IMG/VR virus record: IMGVR_UViG_3300031975_001146
Span: 1-20,085 of that record
Direction: 5' to 3' (one strand)
Source of the DNA: a virus
DNA: 20,085 nucleotides
The notes beneath the pieces are model-generated. The model had not been told where the DNA came from. It was given only the letters and a program-made list of their open reading frames with translations, and searched no databases. Position numbers and translations under genes: made by a program. The number at the start of each line of letters is the position of its first letter. The stretch's first letter is position 1. Of the stretch, positions 5,834 through 13,102 are shown piece by piece.

Positions 5834-7684
5834 CTAATCAACCAAACCGTCTAATTCAGTTTCCATTTTACGATATTGTCCATGCCCAATCTTACTAATT
5901 AAGCCTTGTTTTGTCATACGCTCTAGCCAGTTTGATACCGCTGCATTACTACCAAATCCAACCACCGCATCCAGCGCAGCCTTGAACATTTCTCTACTAA
6001 AGTTATGCCCTTCTGTCGCAATCGCCTGCAACACTTTTTCTTCCACTGATTCCTTCGGATCGGTATACCAGAACATTTCATTCTTTGGCAACGGCTTCAA
6101 GTATTCAAAATACAAATCACCATCACTCACATTATGCAACTTGACTCCAACTGGCACGCCATGCAAATCATTCTGACTGCGCACCTTCGTAATCTTCATC
6201 ACCTTTAATCCAGGCAGACGCTGACTACTAGCAAGCTGTACAATGCCATCCAGATGATTCGTGTACGCACTCCCACCCAACATCATACTGACATCAAGCG
6301 GACTCGCTTCACCCAGCTTCTTATGATGCGATACGATTAAGATAGCAACCTTATGCTTATTCTTCAAATTGACCATCGTACGCAATAGGTCCATCACATC
6401 ATCATTCTTGCTCACATTCTTATTCGTACTCGTATACAGATTATCCACCACCAGCACCTCGCATGGATCAAAGGTCAAATTCGCGTCCATTTCTTCCCAC
6501 TTGTCAGTAAACACGTTGTCCTGCCCACTGCTCAAGATACTCAGGTTCTTGTCAAACCGATGCGCTTCCACTGGATACTTATTAACAAAATGCATCGCGG
6601 TCCGCTCGATCAACTGCTTAAAACTCTCGTCCTTCAACTCAAACTGCACATGCATAACCTTCCTAGGCTTTGGTATTCTAAAGCCCAAGAACGGCACACC
6701 TAGAGCCAAACACGTAGACAACTGCAAACTCATCACCGACTTACCTACGTTCGTACCACCTGCAAGGCCCATAATATCCTTCTCAAAAAACAAATCATCA
6801 ATGATAGGCTCTGGCATATTCACAAAGGTTTTGGCAAACTGCGAAGGACTAAAACTGCGCATTCCGCCAATATCCTCTGGTTTATCACCAAACCGCACAC
6901 AGGACGCAAACAACTGATCCAAACTATGACCATCACTAAACCAGTCAGTAAGATCATACCTAGCAGGCTTACCTTCCCACTTCATTACATACAACTCAAC
7001 CTTCTTCCCAAAGAGCCTTTTCGCCAGTTTTTGCGCACCTAGCTCGCCTTTTTCGTCATTATCGTACACAATATATACTTTATTATATTTTGACGGCAAG
7101 GTTATCTCCGCAGGCAGCGCACCCGCACCTGACGTAAATGTCAAGGCGGATGCGCCATTGCAGTATGCGGTGACTAGGTCCTTTTCTCCTTCACAGATCA
7201 CAAGGCTGGAGAGAGGTAGATGCGGAGTCTCAAACACCTTGCATTCTGCGTCACCGAACTGCGGTCCTTTATGAAATTTTACATGATTTTCATTGATTTG
7301 GAACACTAACTGCGCATTCTTCTTATCATCGCGCCTGACACCGATGGGTAGGTCCAGACACTTCTCATTCCACGGCAACTCCAACTCCTCAACCGCTTTT
7401 TGCCAGTGCTGCACAAATGTCGCCCGCGCTTCTGAATATCCGCTCTTTTTGACCTCTTTTGACTCCACTTTGACCTTGGTATTGGTCAATTTATATTCTA
7501 TACGCGGGGTTTGTATCTTCTCTTCGCTGAAATCCCAACTAAATTGGCACTTATGGCAGTAGGCATAATCACCATTGATCTGCACTGTGCCTTGCTTGCG
7601 TGCGGTTCCATCGTCACACTCAGGACACCAGGCACGCTTACCATTATGAGTTATGCGAGAGAAGACATCTGATGCACTCCTCAA
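5834..7684 (-). CDS. Primase-helicase (zinc finger, TOPRIM, RecA-like helicase)
   Basis: 616 residues; primes and unwinds phage DNA at the fork. The domain order is clear. An N-terminal zinc finger has C20, C23, C43 and C46 (WCPEC...YCHKC). A TOPRIM domain has CEGEKD (164-169) and the metal-binding YDND (207-210). A RecA/AAA_25-type ATPase has Walker A GGTNVGKS (309-316), Walker B VLVVDNL (410-416) and a sensor-like VSHHKKLG (451-458). A C-terminal winged-helix-like segment (about 555-605) ends the protein. The layout recalls T7 gp4. The start is a TTG sharing TTGA with the upstream exonuclease stop, with AGGA just before it. It is followed by the iteron-like array, consistent with a replication role. 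Confidence 0.92.
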   Translation of the reverse strand: MRSASDVFSRITHNGKRAWCPECDDGTARKQGTVQINGDYAYCHKCQFSWDFSEEKIQTPRIEYKLTNTKVKVESKEVKKSGYSEARATFVQHWQKAVEELELPWNEKCLDLPIGVRRDDKKNAQLVFQINENHVKFHKGPQFGDAECKVFETPHLPLSSLVICEGEKDLVTAYCNGASALTFTSGAGALPAEITLPSKYNKVYIVYDNDEKGELGAQKLAKRLFGKKVELYVMKWEGKPARYDLTDWFSDGHSLDQLFASCVRFGDKPEDIGGMRSFSPSQFAKTFVNMPEPIIDDLFFEKDIMGLAGGTNVGKSVMSLQLSTCLALGVPFLGFRIPKPRKVMHVQFELKDESFKQLIERTAMHFVNKYPVEAHRFDKNLSILSSGQDNVFTDKWEEMDANLTFDPCEVLVVDNLYTSTNKNVSKNDDVMDLLRTMVNLKNKHKVAILIVSHHKKLGEASPLDVSMMLGGSAYTNHLDGIVQLASSQRLPGLKVMKITKVRSQNDLHGVPVGVKLHNVSDGDLYFEYLKPLPKNEMFWYTDPKESVEEKVLQAIATEGHNFSREMFKAALDAVVGFGSNAAVSNWLERMTKQGLISKIGHGQYRKMETELDGLVD

Positions 7685-8337
7685 AACTTCCTGCGTAGGT
7701 TATACAGCGCACAGCAATGACGAAACGCCTGCGCACCCGCATCCAACTTGTCACGATCGATAACATGCTTATGAAACTTCCCATCTTCCTTACCAAAGCG
7801 CATAATGATACCATATTTCACTTCCGCTTTAGGCTGCGCAGCTTCGTACATCATTGTATATGCACCTAACTGGATCATCATCTCTGGATATGGACCGCCT
7901 TTACTCGTCTTCCAGTCCACCACCACAAGATCACCATCAATCTTACCAATGCAATCCACCGTACCACCAACGCGTAACTCTTCATTTACCAGCGCAAGCT
8001 CCGCAGCAAGTACCTTGAAGTTTGCCTTATCATACCATGTTTTAAATCCAAAGAATGCTTTAAGTGCCTGCTCTTCTTGATTTGGCGTATAATCCCGCGT
8101 ATCTACGTCAAAACCTTGAAGATAACCTTGTATAAGGATATGTGTTAATGTACCTATATCACCCGCTTCTCGCATTACTGCATCTGCATCTTCGCCCTGC
8201 GCTGTGATGCGCTTCGCCCATGCAATCAGCGTATTTTTATTCCATCCTAGCTGGTTATTAATAATAGTAGTCACACTTGCTGCGCGTTTGCCGTCTTTCA
8301 GCACATAGTTTTGACCATGTAACTTTGTTTTACTCAT
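7681..8337 (-). CDS. RecB/Cas4-like PD-(D/E)XK exonuclease
   Basis: 218 residues from an ATG with a GGAGAG ribosome site. The motifs fit the RecB-type nuclease fold: a GTLTH helix with H66, then GGTVDCIG with D128 and VVVDWKTSKG with D141 and K143, followed by a Q-containing helix (MMIQLGAYTMMYE) that is the usual QxxxY motif. The lack of a Cys cluster argues against a true Cas4 with an iron-sulfur centre. Such phage enzymes resect DNA ends for recombination or replication. The gene is coupled by overlaps on both sides: its ATG overlaps the stop region of a tiny membrane gene, and its stop overlaps the primase-helicase start. Confidence 0.85.
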   Translation of the reverse strand: MSKTKLHGQNYVLKDGKRAASVTTIINNQLGWNKNTLIAWAKRITAQGEDADAVMREAGDIGTLTHILIQGYLQGFDVDTRDYTPNQEEQALKAFFGFKTWYDKANFKVLAAELALVNEELRVGGTVDCIGKIDGDLVVVDWKTSKGGPYPEMMIQLGAYTMMYEAAQPKAEVKYGIIMRFGKEDGKFHKHVIDRDKLDAGAQAFRHCCALYNLRRKF

Positions 8338-8464
8338 CGATGTATCTCTCCTTTATTTCGGTTAATATTAAAAGTGTCATACCAAATGCCAAGGTCCAGA
8401 AAAACAATCCTAAACCTAACACTAGTATATTTGCTACCCATTCTGCTATGTCAAACATGATCAT
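8330..8464 (-). CDS. 44-residue membrane protein
   Basis: The frame starts MIMFDIAEWVANILVLGLGL, continues FFWTLAFGMTLLILTEIKER and ends YIDE. A GGAG ribosome site lies 5 bases before the ATG. The start overlaps the stop of the methyltransferase gene (ATGA), and the stop overlaps the exonuclease start by 8 bases, so it fills the gap exactly as a real operon gene would. One long hydrophobic segment (about residues 10-35) with acidic residues before it and a charged tail predicts a single-pass inner-membrane protein. The function is unknown. Confidence 0.72.
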   Translation of the reverse strand: MIMFDIAEWVANILVLGLGLFFWTLAFGMTLLILTEIKERYIDE

Positions 8465-9381
8465 AGTAACTCCTTTTCTTTTATAATTGTGGCAACGGCC
8501 TGCACTACATCCACCGTCACTGCGTTGCCTGCCTGCTTATATCTTTGTGTATCGCTTATCTCGACTACCTTATCATCAATAATACCATACTTATTATGGT
8601 CATCGCTAAAACCCTGCAAACGATTGCATTCAACTGGTGTCAACCTGCGCACATTCGTATGCGTTTCACCATATACAATTTCTTTGTCATGCAGTAATAA
8701 ATTTTCTGAACCATCCTTATAATATCTTGCGCTTATTGTTCTTGCAATCTGTGAATAGTTGGGCCGAAACCGTTGTTCATGTCTTGATGTTTTTGTTTGT
8801 GATTGACCAGCGTTGTTAACACCTTGTTTGATAGGAAATACTTTTGGTCCACGTCCTGCTCCAATATATCCGACAATGAAGACTCTCTGCCTGCTTTGTG
8901 GGATGGAGAAGTTCCTAGAATTAAGTAATTGGAACTCAATGGTATACCCAAGGTTATTAAGAACTCTGAAGATTGTAGTAAATGTGCGTCCATTGTCGTG
9001 GTTAAGTAAACCTTTAACATTTTCGAGTACCAGACATCTGATCGGTCTTTGTTTCTTTCGATAAAAAGATAAAAGCCGTGCAATTTCAAAAAACAGAGTA
9101 CCTCTGGTGTCATCAATTGCTCTTTTTCCAGCCATGCTGAATGACTGGCATGGAAATCCTCCACAAAGGACATCAATGTTATCTGGCGTATCTTTTCCTG
9201 GTCGAATAAGTTTAATGTCATTTAGCTCCTCACTTTCTCTATATTTATATTTATACACCGCGCTGGCATACTTATCTATCTCACTAAAACCTACCCAGTC
9301 AAACTGGTAACCTGCGCGCTTAAAACCTTCGTGAAATCCACCAATTCCACTAAATAAATCAAGCATGTTTAAACCCGACAT
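8461..9381 (-). CDS. C5-cytosine DNA methyltransferase
   Basis: 306 residues from the ATG at 9381 (MSGLNMLDLFSG), with GGTGG upstream; an in-frame TTG at 9405 or the ATG at 9366 are alternatives. All main motifs are present: motif I DLFSGIGGFHEGF (SAM binding), motif IV GGFPCQSFS with the catalytic Cys near residue 78, motif VI LENVKG, motif VIII QSRQRVFIVG, motif IX RRLTPVECNRLQGF and motif X YKQAGNAVTVDVV. The enzyme transfers methyl from SAM to carbon 5 of cytosine, most likely to shield phage DNA from host restriction. The target site cannot be read from the sequence. No matching restriction enzyme gene is adjacent, so it looks like an orphan phage methylase. Confidence 0.95.
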   Translation of the reverse strand: MSGLNMLDLFSGIGGFHEGFKRAGYQFDWVGFSEIDKYASAVYKYKYRESEELNDIKLIRPGKDTPDNIDVLCGGFPCQSFSMAGKRAIDDTRGTLFFEIARLLSFYRKKQRPIRCLVLENVKGLLNHDNGRTFTTIFRVLNNLGYTIEFQLLNSRNFSIPQSRQRVFIVGYIGAGRGPKVFPIKQGVNNAGQSQTKTSRHEQRFRPNYSQIARTISARYYKDGSENLLLHDKEIVYGETHTNVRRLTPVECNRLQGFSDDHNKYGIIDDKVVEISDTQRYKQAGNAVTVDVVQAVATIIKEKELL

Positions 9382-9414
9382 GGTAGCGTCCACCAAGCCA
9401 ACCAATTCAAACAG

Positions 9415-9669
9415 TCATCCATTTTCATTGTTCGCACTTTTGTCGGGTTTACAGCGTTTACAAATCTTTCTAGGCTTACCATAGCTAACAAAATCATCAT
9501 AATATTCAGTACGATTGTGCCAGTTCACTCTGGAAGGTTCAAAGCATTTCCTGCACTTCGTACAGTAAAATATCGTTTTATCTGCAAGTTCCGCATCTAA
9601 ATTCTTTCTTTGATTGACCTTTTGTAATGCTTTCTGTCTTCTTCCGCCAAAAACAGTAAAATTATCCAT
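9415..9669 (-). CDS. Small zinc-ribbon protein
   Basis: 84 residues, MDNFTVFGGRRQKALQKVNQ at the start. A basic N-terminus is followed by a probable zinc ribbon: C36-x2-C39 (YCTKCRKC, with C42 nearby) and C70-x2-C73 (ICKRC). The ATG lies inside the end of the upstream gene, an 8-base overlap that suggests coupling. Zinc ribbons of this size in phages often bind DNA or RNA or serve as transcription modulators; no more specific role can be read. It lies 33 bases before the cytosine methylase. Confidence 0.72.
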   Translation of the reverse strand: MDNFTVFGGRRQKALQKVNQRKNLDAELADKTIFYCTKCRKCFEPSRVNWHNRTEYYDDFVSYGKPRKICKRCKPDKSANNENG

Positions 9670-9877
9670 TGATCATTTCCTTTATTTTGTCAGTTATATC
9701 ATTTTCTTTACCTTGTCCATCTATGTACGCTGCAAAATGTACCTCTGCATTTTTTCTGCGTTTCATAAATGCTTTCATGTCTTTGCACAAATCTTCCATA
9801 GAAAATGCCATAAACATCGCATCTTCCCATTCATCAACTTCGTTGTCATAGGCTACACTGCCTGCGTAGTGTCTCAA
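9662..9877 (-). CDS. Small acidic unknown protein
   Basis: Up to 71 residues. The upstream limit is a stop 11 bases before the TTG at 9877, and AAAGGA lies 12 bases before that TTG, so a TTG start is likely; the first in-frame ATG would shorten the protein by 20 residues. The sequence is helical and rich in Met and acidic residues (DEWEDAMFMAFSMEDLCKDMKAFMKRRKNAEVHFA), ending DITDKIKEMING. I do not recognise it. Its stop overlaps the zinc-ribbon gene start. Confidence 0.6.
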   Translation of the reverse strand: MRHYAGSVAYDNEVDEWEDAMFMAFSMEDLCKDMKAFMKRRKNAEVHFAAYIDGQGKENDITDKIKEMING

Positions 9878-9892
9878 AATCTAAAAAATCCT

Positions 9893-10492
9893 TTATCTAT
9901 TTTTAACATTACAAAATTCAGTTGCTTTTTGTTTTTTACATTCAAAAGCAATTCTCCAAATTCGTTTAATTTTTTTCACATCTTTTAATGAAAGTAAAAA
10001 CCAATATCTCAAAGCCATGTCAGTTAAGACACCTGTTATGTCTCCTATCGTTGGTCTATCTGAACGCCAAAAGTTGATAAAGTGTTGTTCCGTTATACCA
10101 TTTAGACAGTTTACACCTACTATTGGAAAAGTAAAAATCAACAATGACTTATCGCGCATTAAATCAAAAACTATTGGAAAAAAATGGTCTGGATAACCAT
10201 AGCTATCTATATCTATAACATCCCACTTTTTCTTATCTGCGCGCATTTGATAGATATAATCAAAACTACTTCCAAATTTTTCCTTTGTCATAGACGTAAC
10301 AGAACCATATTGTGTATAATAAGCAGTTAAATTGCCTTGTCCACCAAATACTTCTAATATCTCTTTATTTTTAAAAAATGATTTAAATAAATCTAACTGT
10401 TGTATTTTTTCTTTTGGGTGATGATATTCATCATCATTATTTTTTTGCTTTTGTCTAATCAATATATGACTATTTTTTGTATGTCCTGTCAT
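9893..10492 (-). CDS. Putative SAM-dependent methyltransferase-fold protein
   Basis: 199 residues from the ATG at 10492, sharing ATGA with the upstream stop. A nucleotide-binding pattern ILEVFGGQGNLTAYY (45-59) is followed by DVIDIDSYGYP (91-101). This pair recalls motif I and the D-x-D-PFG/SYG-type motif IV of Trm1-like tRNA methyltransferases and phage relatives. The C-terminal part (about 140-190) is basic (LKDVKKIKRIWRIAFECKKQK). It may modify RNA or DNA, or use the fold for another purpose. The neighbouring C5-methylase makes a modification theme plausible. The reaction is an inference. Confidence 0.55.
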   Translation of the reverse strand: MTGHTKNSHILIRQKQKNNDDEYHHPKEKIQQLDLFKSFFKNKEILEVFGGQGNLTAYYTQYGSVTSMTKEKFGSSFDYIYQMRADKKKWDVIDIDSYGYPDHFFPIVFDLMRDKSLLIFTFPIVGVNCLNGITEQHFINFWRSDRPTIGDITGVLTDMALRYWFLLSLKDVKKIKRIWRIAFECKKQKATEFCNVKNR

Positions 10493-10869
10493 CAGCTAAA
10501 CTCAGGAAACCGCTCATATGAATAGAACCACTTCCTGCCTTTTGTTTGATTGTTCTTGCCAGTTGTGATTGCCAGACTCAATGCATGCGAATTATCGTAA
10601 GGATAGTATGCAATTATATCTTTTGGTAAAAAGTATACTGCGACTACGTCAATTCGATTCGTATCTTTATACTTGGTCAAACTAACCTCAACCGCAGTAC
10701 CTCTCTTTAATTCCATTACAGTTTTCACCTGCACACGCTTCATCGCACCATTACTTAACTCCACCACTAGGTCCACTTGATCTACATCCACAACAGGCGC
10801 ATAAATATTATATCCTTGGCCGATCAAGTCCTTCTGCACCGCCAGTTCACCCAGCGCACCTTTGTTCAT
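10492..10869 (-). CDS. Small PD-(D/E)XK endonuclease-like protein (QxK type)
   Basis: 125 residues from the ATG at 10869 (MNKGALGELA). The same frame stays open far upstream, but that part overlaps the preceding gene and reads as a shadow, so 10869 is chosen. The nuclease core is compact: E8 in GALGELA, D33 in DQVDLVVE and Q47-V-K49 in KRVQVKT, the order E-D-QxK of PD-(D/E)XK enzymes related to Holliday-junction resolvases and PDDEXK_11-type proteins. The C-terminal half (IDVVAVYFLPKDIIAYYPYD) continues the typical strand pattern of that family. It probably cleaves branched or damaged phage or host DNA. It starts two bases after the neighbour's stop. Confidence 0.72.
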   Translation of the reverse strand: MNKGALGELAVQKDLIGQGYNIYAPVVDVDQVDLVVELSNGAMKRVQVKTVMELKRGTAVEVSLTKYKDTNRIDVVAVYFLPKDIIAYYPYDNSHALSLAITTGKNNQTKGRKWFYSYERFPEFS

Positions 10870-10870
10870 A

Positions 10871-11338
10871 CTATGCAAAAAGCGACTCCATAGGTTGAAG
10901 CTGGCTTTGTTCCATAATATATTTAGGACCATAACCCATATCCTGCATATTAACATCCTGCAAAAGTTGCGTGGATTTTGCTCCACCAAGAATAGTAAAT
11001 GTTGGAAACGATACATGCACCAGAATAAATATATCGCAGTCGTTTGGATTCTTCTTTGTCTTTGCCTGTAGGTATCCAGGATTGTAGGTAGTGGTTTTAA
11101 CATCGACCTTCTTACCTCTAACCTTGAGGTCGTATCCACTATAGTGTGGCCCAATGCTGAGATCGGGATACCTGTTAAAGTATTTACACACTGCGATCTC
11201 ACCACCTGCACCATTGATGTCAGGTTCTAGCTTGCGTGGTCCGCGAGAGATCACTCCATTGTTCTGATTTTGGAGCATCCTCGCTGTTCCTGTCTGGACT
11301 GCTATCTGCGCTTCTAACTGGTTTAGTATTATTTGCAT
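10871..11338 (-). CDS. Second small PD-(D/E)XK nuclease-like protein (DxK type)
   Basis: 155 residues from the ATG at 11338, with AGAGGA upstream; a longer in-frame extension overlaps the preceding gene and has no ribosome support. The core is E47 (GAGGEIAVCKYFN), D70 (YDLKVRG) and D79-V-K81 (KKVDVKTTTYN), matching the fold's E-D-x(n)-DxK pattern. A strand-rich part follows (DCDIFILVHVSFPTFTILGG), as in many small restriction-like nucleases. The start lies within the last 119 bases of the upstream gene in another frame. It may be a repair, degradation or restriction-type nuclease; the substrate is unknown. Confidence 0.65.
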   Translation of the reverse strand: MQIILNQLEAQIAVQTGTARMLQNQNNGVISRGPRKLEPDINGAGGEIAVCKYFNRYPDLSIGPHYSGYDLKVRGKKVDVKTTTYNPGYLQAKTKKNPNDCDIFILVHVSFPTFTILGGAKSTQLLQDVNMQDMGYGPKYIMEQSQLQPMESLFA

Positions 11339-11648
11339 GTGGGTTTTCCTCTTTATCCATGGCAGCGTATAACACCATGTAATTAGCCACATCAAGACAT
11401 CGTTGATATGTGGTTTCATCACTGTGGGTCTTGCCTGTTTTAGCATCGTTGCATATTGCATCGACATGTTTTAGTACATAAACCATTAGTGCCTGCTGTG
11501 CTGTGATTCCAAGACGCTCCGCAACGTGCTTGAAATTGTAGAATTTATCTTCATTGCTAATGGTATATTCTATTGATTTACTATCGCTAATTTTGGATGC
11601 GATATTAAAAAACTTAGTTCTAAACTTATTAAATTCATCGTATTTCAT
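11220..11648 (-). CDS. All-helical phage protein, possibly nucleotide-related
   Basis: 142 residues from the ATG at 11648, with GGAG 8 bases upstream; a TTG six codons earlier is less likely. The region YTISNEDKFYNFKHVAERLG, ITAQQALMVYVLKHVDAICN and TYQRCLDVANYMVLYAAM is all helical. The NF...VYVLKH...R..D..NY pattern recalls small helical phage proteins sometimes grouped with nucleotide-modification-associated or MazG-like families; I cannot name the family. The last 40 or so residues (ANNTKPVRSADSSPDRNSED) are polar and probably disordered, and are encoded in the overlap with the next nuclease gene. Confidence 0.68.
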   Translation of the reverse strand: MKYDEFNKFRTKFFNIASKISDSKSIEYTISNEDKFYNFKHVAERLGITAQQALMVYVLKHVDAICNDAKTGKTHSDETTYQRCLDVANYMVLYAAMDKEENPHANNTKPVRSADSSPDRNSEDAPKSEQWSDLSRTTQART

Positions 11649-11811
11649 TGACTTCACTCCAATCAATTAGTGACCTTAATGATTTTATTTCTGTTTTCAG
11701 CGATGTAATCTGCGCATCCATCTCAATAATGGCAGCTGTCTTACTACCATGCTTTTTAACGCGTTTTTTTAGTATCTTTTCTCTATACTCAGACCAGTTA
11801 AACTCTTTCAA
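11635..11811 (-). CDS. 58-residue coiled-coil protein with TTG start
   Basis: The frame begins at a TTG (11811) with AGGAG 8 bases upstream and encodes MKEFNWSEYREKILKKRVKK, then a helical stretch with KTAAIIEMDAQITSLKTEIK and the end SLRSLIDWSEVNEIR. It fills the interval between two other genes precisely, overlapping the upstream stop by 4 bases and the downstream start by 14. The heptad-like spacing of I, L and M residues predicts a short coiled coil with a basic N-terminus. The function is unknown. The fit and ribosome site are good evidence that it is translated. Confidence 0.62.
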   Translation of the reverse strand: MKEFNWSEYREKILKKRVKKHGSKTAAIIEMDAQITSLKTEIKSLRSLIDWSEVNEIR

Positions 11812-12041
11812 TTTGCTCTCTCCTTTTTTGTTATATCATCATACTCATGTTGTAAGATGTGAAATGCTAGATTAATAAGTCCAATCACGCCTACTAAAGT
11901 AAATTCGTGAATAGACTTTCCATTTTTATCTTCCAACTCAACTGGTATAATTTTTGTTTGATTTGGATACAAGTCTGGATTCACCAAGCTCATTAAAAAT
12001 AATGCATATTTTTCACTATCAGACAAATTAGCTCTCTCCAC
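11808..12041 (-). CDS. Small unknown protein with GTG start
   Basis: 77 residues from a GTG at 12041 preceded by AAAGGAG at good spacing (MERANLSDSEKYALFLMSLV). The central part (TKIIPVELEDKNGKSIHEFT) looks like beta strands, and LVGVIGLINLAFHILQHEYD is a hydrophobic helix that may be buried rather than membrane-spanning. The frame ends in DITKKERAN and its stop overlaps the TTG of the next gene. I do not recognise the family. Confidence 0.65.
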   Translation of the reverse strand: MERANLSDSEKYALFLMSLVNPDLYPNQTKIIPVELEDKNGKSIHEFTLVGVIGLINLAFHILQHEYDDITKKERAN

Positions 12042-12213
12042 TCTTCTCTCCTTTACTGTCTATTCTCCTTAATATTTCATCGCAGGCATCCATGCATACG
12101 TCTAATCGTAAATCCTCGCTTACAAGCACCTTTTTCAGCGCATTATTGATACATTCACTAACTAGTTCAACCATTGCTGACCTTACGTTTTTCTGTTTCA
12201 TTGGATATGGCAT
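12028..12213 (-). CDS. Small unknown helical protein
   Basis: 61 residues from an ATG at 12213 with a strong AAGGAGAG site. The start is MPYPMKQKNVRSAMVELVSE; the middle (CINNALKKVLVSEDLRLDVCMDACDEILRRID) is helical with three Cys. The end (SKGEKSGES) overlaps the next gene by 14 bases. It has no recognisable motif. It lies within the run of tiny genes between two nuclease-like genes. Confidence 0.66.
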   Translation of the reverse strand: MPYPMKQKNVRSAMVELVSECINNALKKVLVSEDLRLDVCMDACDEILRRIDSKGEKSGES

Positions 12214-12222
12214 TCTCTCTCC

Positions 12223-12600
12223 TTATAGTTTAGCGGAGCCATGACTATCACGATCATTAGACACGCCATCTTCGGGTTTATGGGTTTCTAAGGCTCCGCT
12301 ATTAAATAAATTCTTCATCCACTCATGCTTGACTATCCAGAGCCAAGGCTTTCTATCTTGGCGAACCATCACTACGTCCGCATTCTTAAAATCTAAAAAT
12401 CCTGCAATCTTTTTCCTGCGCTTAACCTGCACACGAATCGTTAAGTCACCTTTAGTAGCCTTAACGTCAATATCGCTCTTCTCACCAAAGCTACGGCCAT
12501 CACTGCCCCAACTGCGTTCGGCTATGAAGCCGAGATCGCGGAGCAATTCAACGACCTCGACTTCACCTTTGTAGCCTTTACGGGATGCGGAAGAAGGCAT
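12223..12600 (-). CDS. Holliday-junction-resolvase-like PD-(D/E)XK protein
   Basis: 125 residues; TGATG overlap with the SSB-like gene upstream. The N-terminus SRKGYKGEVEVVELLRDLGF is the helix of archaeal-type resolvases and related nucleases, with E13 as the first catalytic acid. It is followed by RSWGSDGRSFGEKSDIDV (D43, D45) and RVQVKRRKK (Q58-V-K60). This E-D-QxK pattern places it in the PD-(D/E)XK fold. The C-terminus after about residue 95 is polar. A resolvase or a branch-specific nuclease fits its place next to a single-strand binding protein and the replication genes. Whether Q instead of E in the core affects activity cannot be told. Confidence 0.8.
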   Translation of the reverse strand: MPSSASRKGYKGEVEVVELLRDLGFIAERSWGSDGRSFGEKSDIDVKATKGDLTIRVQVKRRKKIAGFLDFKNADVVMVRQDRKPWLWIVKHEWMKNLFNSGALETHKPEDGVSNDRDSHGSAKL

Positions 12601-13100
12601 CAGAAAGGTAACTCTTCCTCGCCTTCCGCTGTTGGCGTACTCTCAAAAACCTTGTTTGGTTCGTAGGTTTTCTTAAACTCTGCCAACGCACCTTTCACTT
12701 CATCAGTAATAGGTGCTTTAGGACATGGTGTGGTAGTATACGTAGTATCCATACCATCACCACTACGTGTAACAATAACATCATAATCAGTCAGGTTGCC
12801 CCACTCAGAATTGCGATCCAACTCGGTTAACTGCTTTTGCACAGTGCTTTGAGTTACATCCAATACTTTTATAGAGTGACCATCCCACACTGGTATCTGC
12901 CAAAAGTGTTTTGGCTTCTCACCTGCGGGTGCTTCACCTGCTGTTTTGATGCGAACTGGCGTACGATCATCCTGCCAATACTGATAACCCATTACTGGTG
13001 TATCTAATATTCGGAATCTGTTTTCGCCTTTGACAAATTTCATAAAGCTACTCTCACCAGTGCTTGGCACATCGTAGGTAGGCTCTAGTAGTCCACTCAT
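12600..13100 (-). CDS. Single-stranded DNA-binding protein-like
   Basis: 166 residues with a strong AAAGGAG site 5 bases before the ATG. The pattern is an early GENRFRILDTPVMGYQYW, then HFWQIPVWD with a VLDVTQSTVQKQL helix, a strand pair TDYDVIVTRSGDG, and an acidic tail ending EGEEELPF. The aromatic-rich OB-like core and the acidic, Phe-ending tail match phage SSB proteins, whose tails recruit replication and repair partners. It would coat single-stranded DNA for the primase-helicase and nucleases in the same operon. The call is by pattern; a structure or profile search would settle the family. Confidence 0.78.
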   Translation of the reverse strand: MSGLLEPTYDVPSTGESSFMKFVKGENRFRILDTPVMGYQYWQDDRTPVRIKTAGEAPAGEKPKHFWQIPVWDGHSIKVLDVTQSTVQKQLTELDRNSEWGNLTDYDVIVTRSGDGMDTTYTTTPCPKAPITDEVKGALAEFKKTYEPNKVFESTPTAEGEEELPF

Positions 13101-13102
13101 CG

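Noticed and set aside
6369-6917. Long rightward open frame opposite the primase-helicase
   Set aside because: It is a shadow of a well-supported gene on the other strand, with low-complexity Ser/Leu-rich translation and no ribosome site or domain.
8733-9221. 162-residue leftward frame inside the cytosine methyltransferase gene
   Set aside because: It runs in another frame of a gene with all methylase motifs intact and shows no motif of its own; treated as a shadow.
8461-9381. A full restriction-modification system around the cytosine methylase
   Set aside because: The adjacent genes are a zinc-ribbon protein and a tiny membrane protein; the nearby nuclease-like proteins lie in the replication operon and nothing links one to the methylase specificity.
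10870-11214. N-terminal extension of the QVK nuclease frame
   Set aside because: The extension reads as an out-of-frame translation of the preceding nuclease-like gene; the ATG at 10869, two bases after that gene's stop, gives a complete nuclease core.
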